64,000 bases of DNA from Bacillus aquiflavi (GCF_019915265.1 NZ_CP082780.1:3038001-3102000), one strand, 5' to 3'. Shown: positions 1-9,268, counted from the stretch's first letter. Notes: generated by a model not told the origin, from the letters alone. Made by a program: numbers and translations.

Positions 1-367
1 CGCCATTCGCAACTACTTGAACCGCTTCTATTAATGCATCCGCATCCATTTCCTTCAATAAATAACCACATGCACCTGTTTTCAATGAGTGCATTACATA
101 ATTTTCATCATCATGAATTGATAAAATAATGACTTTAGCTTCAGGGAATCTTTCCAATATTTCTTTTGTGGCATCTACGCCATTCACATTAGGCATGTTA
201 ATGTCCATTATCGTAACATCTGGATTATATTTTTCAACTAGATCGGCGGCTTCTGAACCATCATCCCCTTCAGCGATTACTTCGAAGGTTTTCTCAAAGT
301 CTAAAATTCTTTTAACCCCTTCTCTGAAAAGTTGATGATCATCAATAATAGCAATCTTTGTAATCAA
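1..367 (-). CDS. degU: Response regulator DegU (N-terminal part, runs off the window)
   Basis: Reading leftward from a TTG start (365-367) preceded by GGAGG, the frame encodes about 122 residues of a CheY-like receiver domain. Visible elements are the acidic pocket IIDDH (residues 7-11), phospho-acceptor Asp55 in IMDINMPN, the conserved Ser in ILSIHDDEN and the Lys in [10 protein letters not shown]. The match to DegU is close along its whole visible length. The C-terminal LuxR-type helix-turn-helix lies outside the window. DegU is phosphorylated by DegS, encoded immediately upstream, and controls exoenzymes, competence and multicellular behaviour in Bacillus. The spacing to degS (about 80 bp) suggests co-transcription. 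Confidence 0.95.
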   Translation of the reverse strand, partial: MITKIAIIDDHQLFREGVKRILDFEKTFEVIAEGDDGSEAADLVEKYNPDVTIMDINMPNVNGVDATKEILERFPEAKVIILSIHDDENYVMHSLKTGACGYLLKEMDADALIEAVQVVANG

Positions 368-450
368 ACCCTTTTCCTCCCTCAAACCTTCTGTTTTTCT
401 TTATCTCTTTGTCCTTCATAAATATGTAACGGGAATGATAACTTACACGC

Positions 451-1581
451 CTAAAATGGAACTTGAATCCGAATACTTGTTCCAACATCGAGTTGAGTAT
501 CAATCGATATTTCCCCATTTAAAAGCTCGACTCGTTCCTTCATTCCTAAAATACCAAAGGATTGTGATTTCTGTTGTTTATTTAAGTCAAAACCTTTTCC
601 GTTATCGTTCACCACGATAGATATACTACCGTCAGCAATTGTTAATTTTACTTGGATTTCTGTGGAATAAGCATGTTTTAATGCATTTTGAACCGATTCT
701 TGAATGAGTCGAAAAAGCGCAAGTTCATATTTAATTGGAAGCCGTTTATCGTTGCTAATAGAGATAAACGAAATTTTAATATTTTTATAATACTCCTCAA
801 TAGTTTGAAAATATTTTTTTAAAGTAGAAATTAACCCTAGCTCTTCTAAAGGCATGGGGCGCAAATCATAAATTATACGGCGAACCTCGTGTAGTGTATG
901 ACGCACCATCTTCTTCAAACTGCGGATTTCATCCATTGCTTCCTCTGGACTTCTTTCCCGAAAAATACGCTCAATTAAATCCGAGCGCAAGAGGACGTTT
1001 GCAAGCATTTGCGCCGGACCGTCATGTATTTCTCTTGATAATCGTTTTCGTTCCTCTTCCTGTGCATCAATCATTTTTAATCCAATCTCTTGTTTATGCG
1101 TTCTTTCTTTTATTCTTTCTCCCGATTGCTTTATATCGTTAGTCAAATAAGTCAATACGACTGAAATTCGTAAAACAAACTGCTCCGCTTGTTCTATTGT
1201 TGCCTTTAACTCCAACAATTGTCGTTCAATCTCATCACTTCGATTCTGCAGTTGTATTTCCTCTTGTCTATTTAATTTTAAATGTCTTTGAAGCTCTTGT
1301 GCTTGATTTAATAATTCCTCGCTAGTGCATCCTTTAACGTCCTCACCTATTTCCGAAAGCTTCTTTTGGACAAAATGAAGTTGGAAATCGAGCTTCTCCC
1401 TATCCTTTATTATGTAGGAAGCCCTTTCCTTTACATGTGTTAATTCTTCTTTAAGAAATTCATAATCATTCCAACCCTTTTCACTAACACGGAAAATTTC
1501 ATCTTTATATTTTCTAATCTCTGTCATCATTTTTTCTATTATTTGATCTAGGGTCTTCGTATTAAATTTTGTTAACGTCAT
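451..1581 (-). CDS. degS: Sensor histidine kinase DegS
   Basis: 376 residues, the normal DegS length. No membrane segment is visible, so it is a cytoplasmic kinase. Residues 1-170 are a long charged coiled-coil sensor region. The HisKA_3 motif LSREIHDGPAQ places the phosphorylated His at 186. The C-terminal HATPase has the N-box ESVQNALKHA and G-boxes NDNGKGF and FGILGMKERV. It autophosphorylates and transfers phosphate to DegU, which is encoded directly downstream. It is the first gene of the degSU pair here, with a 600-bp gap between it and the divergent yvyE. Confidence 0.96.
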   Translation of the reverse strand: MTLTKFNTKTLDQIIEKMMTEIRKYKDEIFRVSEKGWNDYEFLKEELTHVKERASYIIKDREKLDFQLHFVQKKLSEIGEDVKGCTSEELLNQAQELQRHLKLNRQEEIQLQNRSDEIERQLLELKATIEQAEQFVLRISVVLTYLTNDIKQSGERIKERTHKQEIGLKMIDAQEEERKRLSREIHDGPAQMLANVLLRSDLIERIFRERSPEEAMDEIRSLKKMVRHTLHEVRRIIYDLRPMPLEELGLISTLKKYFQTIEEYYKNIKISFISISNDKRLPIKYELALFRLIQESVQNALKHAYSTEIQVKLTIADGSISIVVNDNGKGFDLNKQQKSQSFGILGMKERVELLNGEISIDTQLDVGTSIRIQVPF

Positions 1582-2187
1582 GACACCAAACCCTCCGCAA
1601 GCTCAAAACCTTTTTCTTATATAAGTTATTTTATCGTGAAACGATCATTTATACTATCTTTCACGTAAGAAATCTATGGGAACGTAGATAAAATTCGGTA
1701 AAAAGACATAGTTTAAAACTCATTTTTAAGACTAATGTACTACAAATTTGATTACTATTTTTAAAATTTATTACAAAATCTTATTTTTCTATATAATAAA
1801 CTTAATTATTAAACTTTTATCATACTAAAAAAATGACAAAAAATGTAATCTAAAATTACTTTAGAATTTTATTTTTTTACGTCAAATTATGTCGATTATT
1901 AAGTTTTTATTACAAGGTTTGCTGAAATATGCATGTCAAATTATAATAGTGTACTATAAGGAAGGGTCTACTTTTCCTAAAATAGGTTAAGGCTTTCTCT
2001 ATGACTCAGATGGCCAGTAGTTCAAGAGCAATAATCATGTTAAATTACAATAAGCCAAAACAACTGCTTTTCGCATCATAACAATTTAATAATTGGATTG
2101 AGAAAAGTAGCAAAAACATAAAATTGATCATACACATTTTTTCTCTTCATCTAAATAACGGTTGAAAAACGAAAGGAAAGATGAACA
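1582..2187. other. Intergenic region between divergent degS and yvyE
   Basis: About 600 bp, very AT-rich, with no credible ORF. It must hold the degS promoter (minus) and the yvyE promoter (plus). A good sigma-A-type promoter is visible at 1919-1947. No riboswitch class was recognised. Confidence 0.6.
1919..1947 (+). promoter_or_regulatory. Candidate sigma-A promoter for yvyE-tagU
   Basis: A -35 box TTGCTG (1919-1924) and a perfect -10 box TATAAT (1942-1947) are separated by exactly 17 bp. Transcription would start near 1954, giving a leader of roughly 230 nt before yvyE. Confidence 0.5.
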
Positions 2188-2823
2188 ATGTTAACTCGCT
2201 ATTATACTATTAAAGGATACGGCGAGCATGAAATTGTTATTCAAAAATCACGCTTCATCGCATACATCTCGCGTGCTGAAACGGAAGCTGAGGCTCAAGA
2301 GTTTATTCAAATGATGAAAAAAAAACATTGGGATGCAACACATAATTGCTCTGCATATTTAATTGGAGAACGTGACCAAATTCAAAAAGCTAATGATGAC
2401 GGAGAACCAAGTGGAACGGCTGGTGTTCCCATACTAGAAGTATTGAAAAAAAAGCAACTAAAAAATACGGTTGCTGTCATTACACGTTACTTTGGCGGAA
2501 TTAAATTAGGGGCAGGAGGCCTTATTCGTGCCTATGGAAAAGCTACTTCTGAAGGAATTAATGCAACGGGAATTGTTGAACGTAAGCTTATGTGTGTGGT
2601 ACGAACAAAAATTGATTACACTTGGCTAGGTAAAATAGAAAATGAACTCCGTTCCTCAATTTATAAGATAAAAGATATTCACTATTATGATCATGTTGAA
2701 ATTAAGACTTTTGTTGAAAATAATCAGACGAAACTGTTCAAGGAATGGATGACTGATTTAACAAATGGACAAAGTGTTATTAACGAAGGGGAACTAGTAT
2801 ACTTAGAAAAAGATGTTTTCTAG
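2188..2823 (+). CDS. yvyE: YvyE, UPF0029/IMPACT-family protein
   Basis: 211 residues, full length for the family. The N-terminal IMPACT domain shows the conserved HNCSAY, DDGEPSGTAG and RYFGGIKLGAGGL motifs (about residues 52-116). The C-terminal half matches the DUF1949-type ferredoxin-like domain of the family. An AAAGGAAAG RBS precedes the ATG. The biochemical role in bacteria is poorly defined; eukaryotic IMPACT modulates GCN2 signalling. The position between degS and an LCP gene is the order known from Bacillus. Confidence 0.92.
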   Translation: MLTRYYTIKGYGEHEIVIQKSRFIAYISRAETEAEAQEFIQMMKKKHWDATHNCSAYLIGERDQIQKANDDGEPSGTAGVPILEVLKKKQLKNTVAVITRYFGGIKLGAGGLIRAYGKATSEGINATGIVERKLMCVVRTKIDYTWLGKIENELRSSIYKIKDIHYYDHVEIKTFVENNQTKLFKEWMTDLTNGQSVINEGELVYLEKDVF

Positions 2824-2901
2824 ATTTATTTGAATAAGAAAACTTACCTATTTATAATGAATGGAGAACATTTGAATATTTTTGAAGCGAGGGTAACAAA
2901 A

Positions 2902-3906
2902 ATGAAGGGAACAAGAATTTATATACGTAAACAAAAGAAACGGCCGTTCAAACGTTTTCTAAAATACGTAGCAATTAGTATTTTGTTCATTTCTATATTA
3001 GGTTTAGGATATGGTGGCTATTTAGCTTACACGATAAATAAAGCAGCTGATGACAGTGATGAAGAATTGAATAGAGGAACTAAATCTGAACTGCGTGATT
3101 CAAAGGTCACTTTAAAAGACGATCCAGTAACAATATTATTAATTGGTGTTGATGATTATCAGGATGAGGATAAAGGACGAGCTGACGCACTCATACTTGT
3201 TACTCTTAACCCTAAAACAAAAGAAGTCGCTTTATTAAGTATCCCAAGAGATACTCGAACATATATTCCAAGAAAAAAGAAAAAACACAAAATAAATCAT
3301 GCTTACGCATGGGGAGATATTGAAGGCACCGTCGATGCTGTTCAAGAACTTCTTGATGTTCCCGTTGATTTTTATGTAAAAGCTGGTGCGAAAGCTTTTC
3401 AAGATATTATAGATGAAATAGGCGGAATTACTGTAAATGTTCCATTTGATTTTAAACAAAGTGATCTAAAGGGAAACTATGTTTATTTTAAAGAAGGAAC
3501 AATGAAATTAGATGGACGAAAAGCTTTAGCATTTGTCCAAATGCGTTATGAAGATCCTGAAGGAGATTTTGGCCGTCAAAAAAGAGAACAAGAAACATTA
3601 AAGGCAATCGCTGACCAAGCCTTATCTGTGAACACTTTACCAAAGGCAAATAAAATTATCGAATCTCTCGGCTCTAACGTAAAAACAAATATTTCCTTAA
3701 ATGAGATGTTAGGTTTAAGAAATTTTTACAATGAAATTAAAAATCAAGAGTTTAAGAAATTAGAAATTGAAGGCGAAAATATAGAAATTGAAAATCTTTC
3801 TTTTTATGAACCAAATAAAGACTCAGTCGATGAAGTAAGTAATGAATTACGAAGAATACTTGAGATCCCAAACTATACTGTAAATAGTAATGAACAATCG
3901 TCTTAA
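2902..3906 (+). CDS. tagU: LCP-family wall-polymer ligase, TagU/LytR-like
   Basis: LCP proteins transfer undecaprenyl-linked teichoic acids or other anionic polymers onto peptidoglycan. The frame opens further upstream at TTG 2830, but the ATG at 2902 is preferred: GAGGG precedes it and the protein then begins as a normal type II membrane protein (MKGTRIYIRK, a Lys-rich stretch, then a TM segment at residues 25-46). 334 residues. Core LCP motifs are ILLIGVD, GRADALILV, LSIPRDT, INHAYA and ALAFVQMRYEDPEGDFGRQ; the last includes the pyrophosphate-binding Arg cluster. It lies about 80 bp after yvyE and is followed by a strong terminator. Confidence 0.9.
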   Translation: MKGTRIYIRKQKKRPFKRFLKYVAISILFISILGLGYGGYLAYTINKAADDSDEELNRGTKSELRDSKVTLKDDPVTILLIGVDDYQDEDKGRADALILVTLNPKTKEVALLSIPRDTRTYIPRKKKKHKINHAYAWGDIEGTVDAVQELLDVPVDFYVKAGAKAFQDIIDEIGGITVNVPFDFKQSDLKGNYVYFKEGTMKLDGRKALAFVQMRYEDPEGDFGRQKREQETLKAIADQALSVNTLPKANKIIESLGSNVKTNISLNEMLGLRNFYNEIKNQEFKKLEIEGENIEIENLSFYEPNKDSVDEVSNELRRILEIPNYTVNSNEQSS

Positions 3907-3910
3907 AACA

Positions 3911-3950
3911 GTCATCCTTAGCCAAAATCGGCTAAGGATGATTGTTTTAT
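3911..3950 (+). terminator. Terminator after tagU
   Basis: The 10-bp stem ATCCTTAGCC/GGCTAAGGAT is extended by flanking AATC/GATT pairs and followed by TTTTATTT. It sits between convergent tagU and the glycosyltransferase gene. Confidence 0.85.
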
Positions 3951-4008
3951 TTAGGAAAACTTTAATCAAATTCTTTACGCTTCCCTGTTTCAGTTTTAAA
4001 GTAGATGA

Positions 4009-5115
4009 TCAATCTTCTATTAATTTTTTTATTAAATCAATTTCCTTAAAGACAGTTTTTTTTAAAGAAAATTTTTCTTTATTAATCTCTTTAGTGAAGT
4101 CTATATTCGAAATGAATGTTGTAATATCTTGGTTCTTTGTTAAGTCATTATGAATAAAAAAAGTGTTACTAAAACCTTTCATCATTTCTTGGCAAATTGA
4201 AATATTTGATGTAATTAATGGTATACCGTATGCTGCCATTTCACACATCATGACACCTTGTGAATCTAATCTTGTCGGCATTAAAGCACACCGATATTGG
4301 TTTAATAGTTTAGGAATTTCTTTTTGCGAAAGAAACTGATTAAACACAACTAAATTTTCAGGAGGTTGATAGTGATTAAAATACTCCCCTTTACCATAAA
4401 CATGAAAGGTTATATTAGGATTCGCTTCAGCAATCTTTGCTACAACATCAATAGCATATTTTGATTTATCAAGCGGTCTAATTGTAATGACATCTGCTAA
4501 AAATTTTTCAGCTGGAATATATGATTCAACTTCAAAAACCTCATTAATATTATTATGAATAATAGAAGACCTTTCTCGCAAAATATGATCATCTATTTTT
4601 ACATTCTTTATAAATTCTGTTTTCATCCATTCACTAACGAAAACAATATGTGCTTTACTTTTTAAAAGTAAGCTTTTAAAATATCTTTTAAGAATCAATA
4701 ATTTAACAGTATCATAAAAATTTTGGAGCAAATCTTTGGTTACACTACTATTTTTGTCGAAAGAATATGGATTTGGATAATATTTGTTAATTTTCAACAC
4801 TTCGTGTCCATAAAAAAAAAAGACAACTTTTTTTATCTTTTTTTGATGTTTATTTAAAAAGACAACATGGTGCCTAAGATTGGGAGCATGACTTAAAACT
4901 AAATCGAATGATGAAACTTGATAATCAGCTTCAAATTCTTTTAGAGAAATAACATCGATTCCTTCATATTTGTATGCCTTATTTGCATTAAAGGATAAAA
5001 CAAGTAGTTCAAATCCATTTTTCAAATAAATTAAATTCCTTGAATGGATAAAGGAGCTTGGATATTTATTTTCATTACTCGGATAATCTTCAGTAAGTAT
5101 TAATATTTTTGACAA
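4009..5115 (-). CDS. GT-B glycosyltransferase
   Basis: 368 residues resembling GT4/GT1-type transferases. The N-terminal Rossmann half starts MSKILILTEDYPSNENKYPS. The C-terminal half has a donor-site region with IRPLDKSKYAID, FHVYGKGEY and the E-rich motif MPTRLDSQGVMMCEMAAYGIP (E-x7-E-like). No signal peptide or TM is seen, so a cytosolic or membrane-associated enzyme is expected. The acceptor and donor sugars cannot be read from sequence. It stands alone, convergent to tagU and apart from the main polysaccharide cluster at 14-30 kb. Confidence 0.75.
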   Translation of the reverse strand: MSKILILTEDYPSNENKYPSSFIHSRNLIYLKNGFELLVLSFNANKAYKYEGIDVISLKEFEADYQVSSFDLVLSHAPNLRHHVVFLNKHQKKIKKVVFFFYGHEVLKINKYYPNPYSFDKNSSVTKDLLQNFYDTVKLLILKRYFKSLLLKSKAHIVFVSEWMKTEFIKNVKIDDHILRERSSIIHNNINEVFEVESYIPAEKFLADVITIRPLDKSKYAIDVVAKIAEANPNITFHVYGKGEYFNHYQPPENLVVFNQFLSQKEIPKLLNQYRCALMPTRLDSQGVMMCEMAAYGIPLITSNISICQEMMKGFSNTFFIHNDLTKNQDITTFISNIDFTKEINKEKFSLKKTVFKEIDLIKKLIED

Positions 5116-5545
5116 CGTTCTTCAACTCCGTAGAACTTATTCATTCTTACTTAACATATATTACACCTTTCTACACAAAATCTCAAAATATTTCAAACGA
5201 AATAATTGAGTTAAGTATAATATAAGAGCTTTTTTTAGCAGCTAACTGTTTACTCAAATCGGTTGTCGTTCATATTCTTTAAATATTGTGGAAACAATCA
5301 TATAAAATCACTTTTAACTTAATTGGAAGATGAACTACGGCTGTCACCTTTATAATGTAAATGAGGTCTGAATCGGGTAGTACTATCAATCATTATCTAT
5401 CACACGTGCAACGATAGGGAGGGATTAGTTGTTCGAAAGTCAAAAATCATCGTGTTCATATGGTATAAAGGTGTGTATGGCAAAATAAAAGTGCAGAGCT
5501 TTGCAAAGCAAAAATGCAGAGTACTGCACTAATTTTGTGCCAAAA
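5116..5545. other. Intergenic region with no gene seen
   Basis: No ORF with coding character was found. A short inverted repeat around TGCAGAG/AGTACTGCAC (about 5492-5530) lies just outside the predicted 3' end of the group II intron. Nothing else was recognised. Confidence 0.4.
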
Positions 5546-5588
5546 ATCGAGTAGAGGGGAAAGTTAAATAACTTTCCGTCCCTCTCAC

Positions 5589-5622
5589 ACCACCGTACGT
5601 ACGGTTCCGTATACGGCGGTTC
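5589..5622 (-). ncRNA. Group II intron domain V
   Basis: On the minus strand GAACCGCCGTATACGG is followed by CCGTACGTACGGTGGTG, a 34-nt hairpin with the CGC triad near its 5' side. It is followed by a GAGAGGGACGG domain VI-like stem. It lies immediately 3' of the RT reading frame, as expected. Confidence 0.65.
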
Positions 5623-5625
5623 AAT

Positions 5626-6591
5626 TTATATCGCAATGTGCACTTTTAGATAGTAGTCTAAGACAAAGGGAATCCCCCTTTGCCTAAAGCGTTTATTTGA
5701 TATCGCTCGATGGACTACCTTCGATAGTCCAATAAAACGATAACCCTTCCGACAGTACGCTAAGCCTTTTGCTTCCTCCTCGGGTATCCCAAGCTGGACA
5801 AGAGATTTTATTCTCTTTTTATTGGTCTTCCATTGCTTCCAGATGATTACTCGTAGTCTGGAGCGAAGTTTTGCGTCTATTTTTCCGAGCGCATTCTTCA
5901 TGTTCGCTATCTTAAGGTAGCTGACCCATCCATAAATGACCTGTTTCAGTTTAACGATTCTTATATCTAGAGAAATACTCCAGTTCCGTTTCGTTAGCTG
6001 GCGCAGTTTTCGTTGGAACTTCTGAATCGATTGTTCATGTGGCCTTGGTTGAAATCTCTTTTTATTTGAATCATAGTAAAAGCATCCATCATTTATATAT
6101 TCCAGCGCTTGAACGACTGCCATTTCACAACTTCTTCTTGGTCGGAAACCGTAGCTGTATTCGCTGAATTGTTTTTCAAATATGGGGCTAAGTCTTTGGC
6201 TAATTGCTTGTTGTACCACTCTGTCAACAACCCGTTGGAATGCCCAATTTGCGCATTTTTCCGTTTTCTTTTGGGATCTCTACTCCCAATGCTGGCGCTG
6301 GTTGATATTTTTTTCGGATTTGATCACGGAGTTCATCTTTATGTTTCTTTAGATGTTCCTTCAGTTCTTGCACCGTCACTCCGTCTACTCCACTTGCACC
6401 TTTACTTTATTGCGATACACCCGCTTATAGGCTTGATTCATATTTTGATTGCTTAAGATTTCTTCTAAAAGCTCCACACTCGTTTCTTCCTTTCCTTTCA
6501 CGTGACGGTAAGATACTTCTCTTTTGAGTATCCTCTGAGATACGCTCATACTTTCCTCATTAACACATTCTGAAGTATATCTTCCGTGCAT
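5626..6591 (-). pseudogene. ltrA: Group II intron reverse transcriptase/maturase, broken and internally deleted
   Basis: The N-terminal piece (6591-6385, SNQNMNQAYKRVYRNK) leaves frame at a 5-bp TAAAG duplication. A second-frame piece contains GASGVDGVTVQELKEHL and KENGKMRKLGIPT, and a further extra base precedes VVQQAISQRLSPIFEKQFS. After CEMAVVQALEYINDG the sequence jumps directly to FYYDSNKKRFQPRPH of the maturase domain. The region that normally carries the YADD catalytic motif is absent. The remainder (IYGWVSYL to the end) is the X/maturase segment. The enzyme cannot be active. Confidence 0.85.
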
Positions 6592-6993
6592 TAATGGTGT
6601 AGAAACACTATAAAGTGTTCAGCCCTTCATGATAAGTATCACTACTATGGCTTCGGCTGACTTCTCACGATAAACCTTTTTTCGACCAGCTTTCTTCATA
6701 GGGGACTCCTCAGATGTCCGTGAGACCTTCCAGGGTAAGACAGCTATCTTTCCTCTTTTACTCGCCTGATTTACTCGATAGGATTACGCACATCTTTGGG
6801 ACTTTGACTTGTTAGGAGCCTTATCCACCTATTGAGCCTTGGGATCAGATTTCTGTTCGTCAAGTCAAGATTTTGATACACGCTTCCTTCAGCTTACCTC
6901 GCGATAACGACCTTGCGCTTCCCTAGTGGTTGGATGATGTGTTCCCCCACAGTGGACTTGCACCACCTAGATAAATGCCATGCCTGGCACACT

Positions 6994-7025
6994 AAAAAAA
7001 GAACACTCTAATTGAATGTTCTGCT
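6994..7025 (-). terminator. Terminator of the small membrane-protein gene; intron target
   Basis: On the minus strand AGAACATTC-aattaga-GTGTTCT is followed by seven T residues, then the intron 5' end. It serves the gene at 7043-7282 and appears to be the intron's insertion site. Confidence 0.75.
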
Positions 7026-7042
7026 AAAAAACTTTAGGAAAT

Positions 7043-7282
7043 TCAACTTTTGTTTCCTAATTTCCCACCGTTTTCTATCCATGCAAAGTATTTATTAAAT
7101 ATATTTATTCTTCGTCTAAAATAAAAAGGGATAATTAACATTACTGAATATAGTAACCCCATTATGATTAGGAAAGCTAATAAAGATACAAAGATGTTTC
7201 CCATAAAACTTCTACTTATTATTAAACTGAAAAACAGTATTAAAAATGAAATTAGGGCAAATCTTTTATAAGTTATCATCAT
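7043..7282 (-). CDS. Small two-TM membrane protein, unknown function
   Basis: 79 residues with two hydrophobic segments (about 10-30 and 32-53), then a basic tail with RRR and ending GGKLGNKS. GGGAGGT lies 8 nt before two adjacent ATG codons, so this is very probably translated. It is unrecognised. Being next to a bacteriocin-like gene remnant, an immunity role is possible, but that is only an inference from position. Confidence 0.65.
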   Translation of the reverse strand: MMITYKRFALISFLILFFSLIISRSFMGNIFVSLLAFLIIMGLLYSVMLIIPFYFRRRINIFNKYFAWIENGGKLGNKS

Positions 7283-7369
7283 GTTATCTTACCTCCCTTT
7301 AAATTAATTGTACACCAAAAAGGGGCTTTATTAAACATTATTAAGAGTAATTCAACATTCTCAAACTTA

Positions 7370-7410
7370 AAAGGCTAACTCCCACTTTCGGGAATTAGCC
7401 TTAAAATTTT
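7370..7410. terminator. Hairpin between the membrane-protein gene and the bacteriocin remnant
   Basis: AAGGCTAACTCCC pairs with GGGAATTAGCCTT around a 6-nt loop. T-rich sequence follows on both strands, so it could act in either direction. Confidence 0.6.
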
Positions 7411-7429
7411 TGCATTCCTGAACACTCCA

Positions 7430-8002
7430 TCAATTATTTTTCTAAACAGAAATCAAATGATTATAAAGAATTGATTTCGAAAGCCCTTGGTGGGAAATTT
7501 GATAGAGATAATATGCATGTTGAAGTTTTAACACTAGTTCTAGATGATCTTAAAACAGTAATTTCTTATGCAATTGAAGGTGTGAGTGTTAGAGCAATTT
7601 CAAACTTTATGAAGGTGACATTATTAATACATTCCAAGCAGTAGGCGATAAAGTTTACTCCATTGTAACTATTAACACTAAAGATGAAAATTTAGAATAC
7701 GAATGTGGCATGAAAATCCTTTATTTGATAACAAGACAATGAAAAATGAAGTTGCTCCTAAATCTAGTGAGGGTGGTGCTTCAATTCAAGTTTCAAGTTG
7801 TACTGTCTGTCAAAATGTTTGTAATGCTATTCAAGGTATGGGATGTGGCTTAGCTGGAACAGTAGCTTGTATGGTCGCTTGTGCTCCTATTGGTTCAGTT
7901 GCATGTCCATTTATTTGTGCGGCTTTATGGGGATTAAAATGTTGGGGTGACAATATTTTACTTTGTGGACCTTCATGTAAATCATTAGGATTTTGCTGGT
8001 GA
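7430..8002 (+). pseudogene. Halocin C8-like bacteriocin precursor, frameshifted
   Basis: Three consecutive reading frames join into one protein. The first is KELISKALGGKFDRDNMHVE...VRAISNF. The second is YEGDIINTFQAVGDKVYS...ECGMK. The third is NPLFDNKTMKNEVAPKSSEGG followed by a Cys-rich C-terminal domain beginning CTVCQNVCNAIQGMGCG and ending CGPSCKSLGFCW. The C-terminal domain has ten or more Cys spread over about 65 residues with Gly/Ala-rich hydrophobic stretches. That is the pattern of halocin C8-type domains, in which the N-terminal part of the precursor supplies immunity. No start codon or RBS is seen at the 5' end, which abuts a hairpin. Each frame change can be repaired by adding one base (a T near 7612, an A near 7717). 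The Cys-rich part is open from 7703 but has no RBS. Confidence 0.6.
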
Positions 8003-8245
8003 AAGCTATAGACTGTCCCACGCTCTGTCAAAACGGAGTTAAATGGGTGGCAAACTTCTGCATTTTTAATTGCATTTTTCTGCACTTTTCTATTGCAAAA
8101 TACTAGCGAAGTTTATATGTTGTAAATATCATTAATAGCCTTCGGTCTGCACATAAAAAAGGCGTTCTTTCTAAAATGTTATAGTGGTGACTTCATTTTA
8201 CAAGAAAAGGTGATTTTTTACTACTTTTTTGAAATTAATGGGTTG

Positions 8246-8281
8246 TTTCCCAAAGGTCATTTTTCAATGACTTTTGGGAAA
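8246..8281. repeat. Long inverted repeat downstream of the endolysin gene
   Basis: TTTCCCAAAGGTCATT and AATGACTTTTGGGAAA form a 16-bp stem with one mismatch and a 4-nt loop. It lies about 25 bp after the stop of the minus-strand M23 gene. No T-run follows, so it is a transcript-end or stability structure rather than a classical terminator. Confidence 0.55.
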
Positions 8282-8307
8282 GCCCCTACATGTAAAATTA
8301 ATATTGA

Positions 8308-9210
8308 TCAATACCAAGTAACGTTAGCATATTCATTATTCGGATTTGCGATCCATTCCTCACGGCCATCTTTAGTTCCTATACATAACCAGTAACCCGA
8401 CTCTTTGTAAACATAAAACGAAGTACCATTTCCAATTTTTCTTGATAGCTCACCTGTTTCAGTCGGTGAATAACGAACGTTTAATAGCGAAACTTTAACC
8501 GAACCTTCACCGATACGCCCTGATTTTAAATCATACCAACGCACATTTGCGTGAGCTCTGTTTTCATTTGATATCCACTCTTCTTCTCCATTATTAGTTC
8601 CAATACAATACCATTCTCCACTCAATTTATAAATCCAAGCCGTACTTCCTAAACTAAGCGTCCTAATTATTCTCCCACTAGTCGAAGGACTATTTCTAAC
8701 ATTTAGTGTCGATACAATAGTTGTAGCAGTACCTATCCGGCCATTTTTTGTTCTACCTGCATATTCAGGTTGTGGCTCTCCAATAACTGTTCCCGGACCT
8801 TCAGTTCCGCCACCTCCACCAGAATTGATATAGTCTAAAGGATTTACTGCATAACTTTTGCTGCTATTCCAAGACGGCTTGTGGACTTCAAAGTGTAAAT
8901 GTTGACCAGTCCACCAGCCAGTGCTCCCCATATACCCAAGTCGTTGGCCGACACTAACATTTTGGCCAACTGAAACTGTACGTGATCTTTCTGCCATATG
9001 AGCATAAACAGTCTCATATTGTACACCGTTAATGACATGTTTTATGAAAACTACTTCTCCATAGGAATCTGAGTTATATGATTTTGTAACTGTTCCTAAA
9101 GCTGCGGCTAAAATAGGCACTGTACCACTTTTGGCAATATCAATTCCATTATGAGTTCCTTTCTTAAAATATTGTGTAATCGTTCCTTCTGCTGGTCTAA
9201 TAAAAACCAT
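8308..9210 (-). CDS. M23 peptidase with two SH3 domains (endolysin-like)
   Basis: 300 residues with no signal peptide. Residues 1-125 are an M23 (LytM-type) zinc endopeptidase: GTHNGIDIA supplies the first His/Asp ligands and GQHLHFEVHKP is the HxH active site. A Gly-rich linker (GGGGGTEGPG) leads to two SH3b wall-binding domains (TLNVRNSPSTSG and LLNVRYSPTETG). It should cut peptidoglycan cross-bridges or stem peptides. Lack of a Sec signal is typical of phage endolysins that need a holin, and none is visible nearby. GGAGGG precedes the ATG by 7 nt. Two LexA boxes lie 23-72 bp upstream, so it is probably DNA-damage inducible. It may be a relic of a prophage or a phage-tail-like element. Confidence 0.88.
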   Translation of the reverse strand: MVFIRPAEGTITQYFKKGTHNGIDIAKSGTVPILAAALGTVTKSYNSDSYGEVVFIKHVINGVQYETVYAHMAERSRTVSVGQNVSVGQRLGYMGSTGWWTGQHLHFEVHKPSWNSSKSYAVNPLDYINSGGGGGTEGPGTVIGEPQPEYAGRTKNGRIGTATTIVSTLNVRNSPSTSGRIIRTLSLGSTAWIYKLSGEWYCIGTNNGEEEWISNENRAHANVRWYDLKSGRIGEGSVKVSLLNVRYSPTETGELSRKIGNGTSFYVYKESGYWLCIGTKDGREEWIANPNNEYANVTWY

Positions 9211-9232
9211 AAATATCCCTCCTAATTTTCTC

Positions 9233-9246
9233 AGAACGTATGTTCT
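9233..9246 (-). promoter_or_regulatory. LexA/DinR (SOS) box 1
   Basis: AGAACGTATGTTCT fits the Bacillus SOS consensus GAAC-N4-GTTC. It lies 23 bp before the start of the M23 endolysin-like gene. Confidence 0.75.
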
Positions 9247-9268
9247 ATGTTTTTACAATAACACATCC

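Larger units (their letters stand above)
5546..6992 (-). mobile_element. Truncated group II intron (class C-like)
   Basis: On the minus strand the element begins GTGTGCC (near 6992), carries RNA-like sequence to about 6600, then an intron-encoded reverse transcriptase (6591-5626), then domain V/VI and a 3' end near ACTCGAT (5546). It lies directly after a hairpin plus T-run (6994-7025). That is the insertion preference of class C bacterial introns. Total length is about 1.45 kb, shorter than a usual full element, because the catalytic core of the RT gene is missing. The boundaries are estimates made by eye. Confidence 0.7.

Noticed and set aside
129-335. 68-codon plus-strand ORF at the left edge
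   Set aside because: It is antisense to degU.
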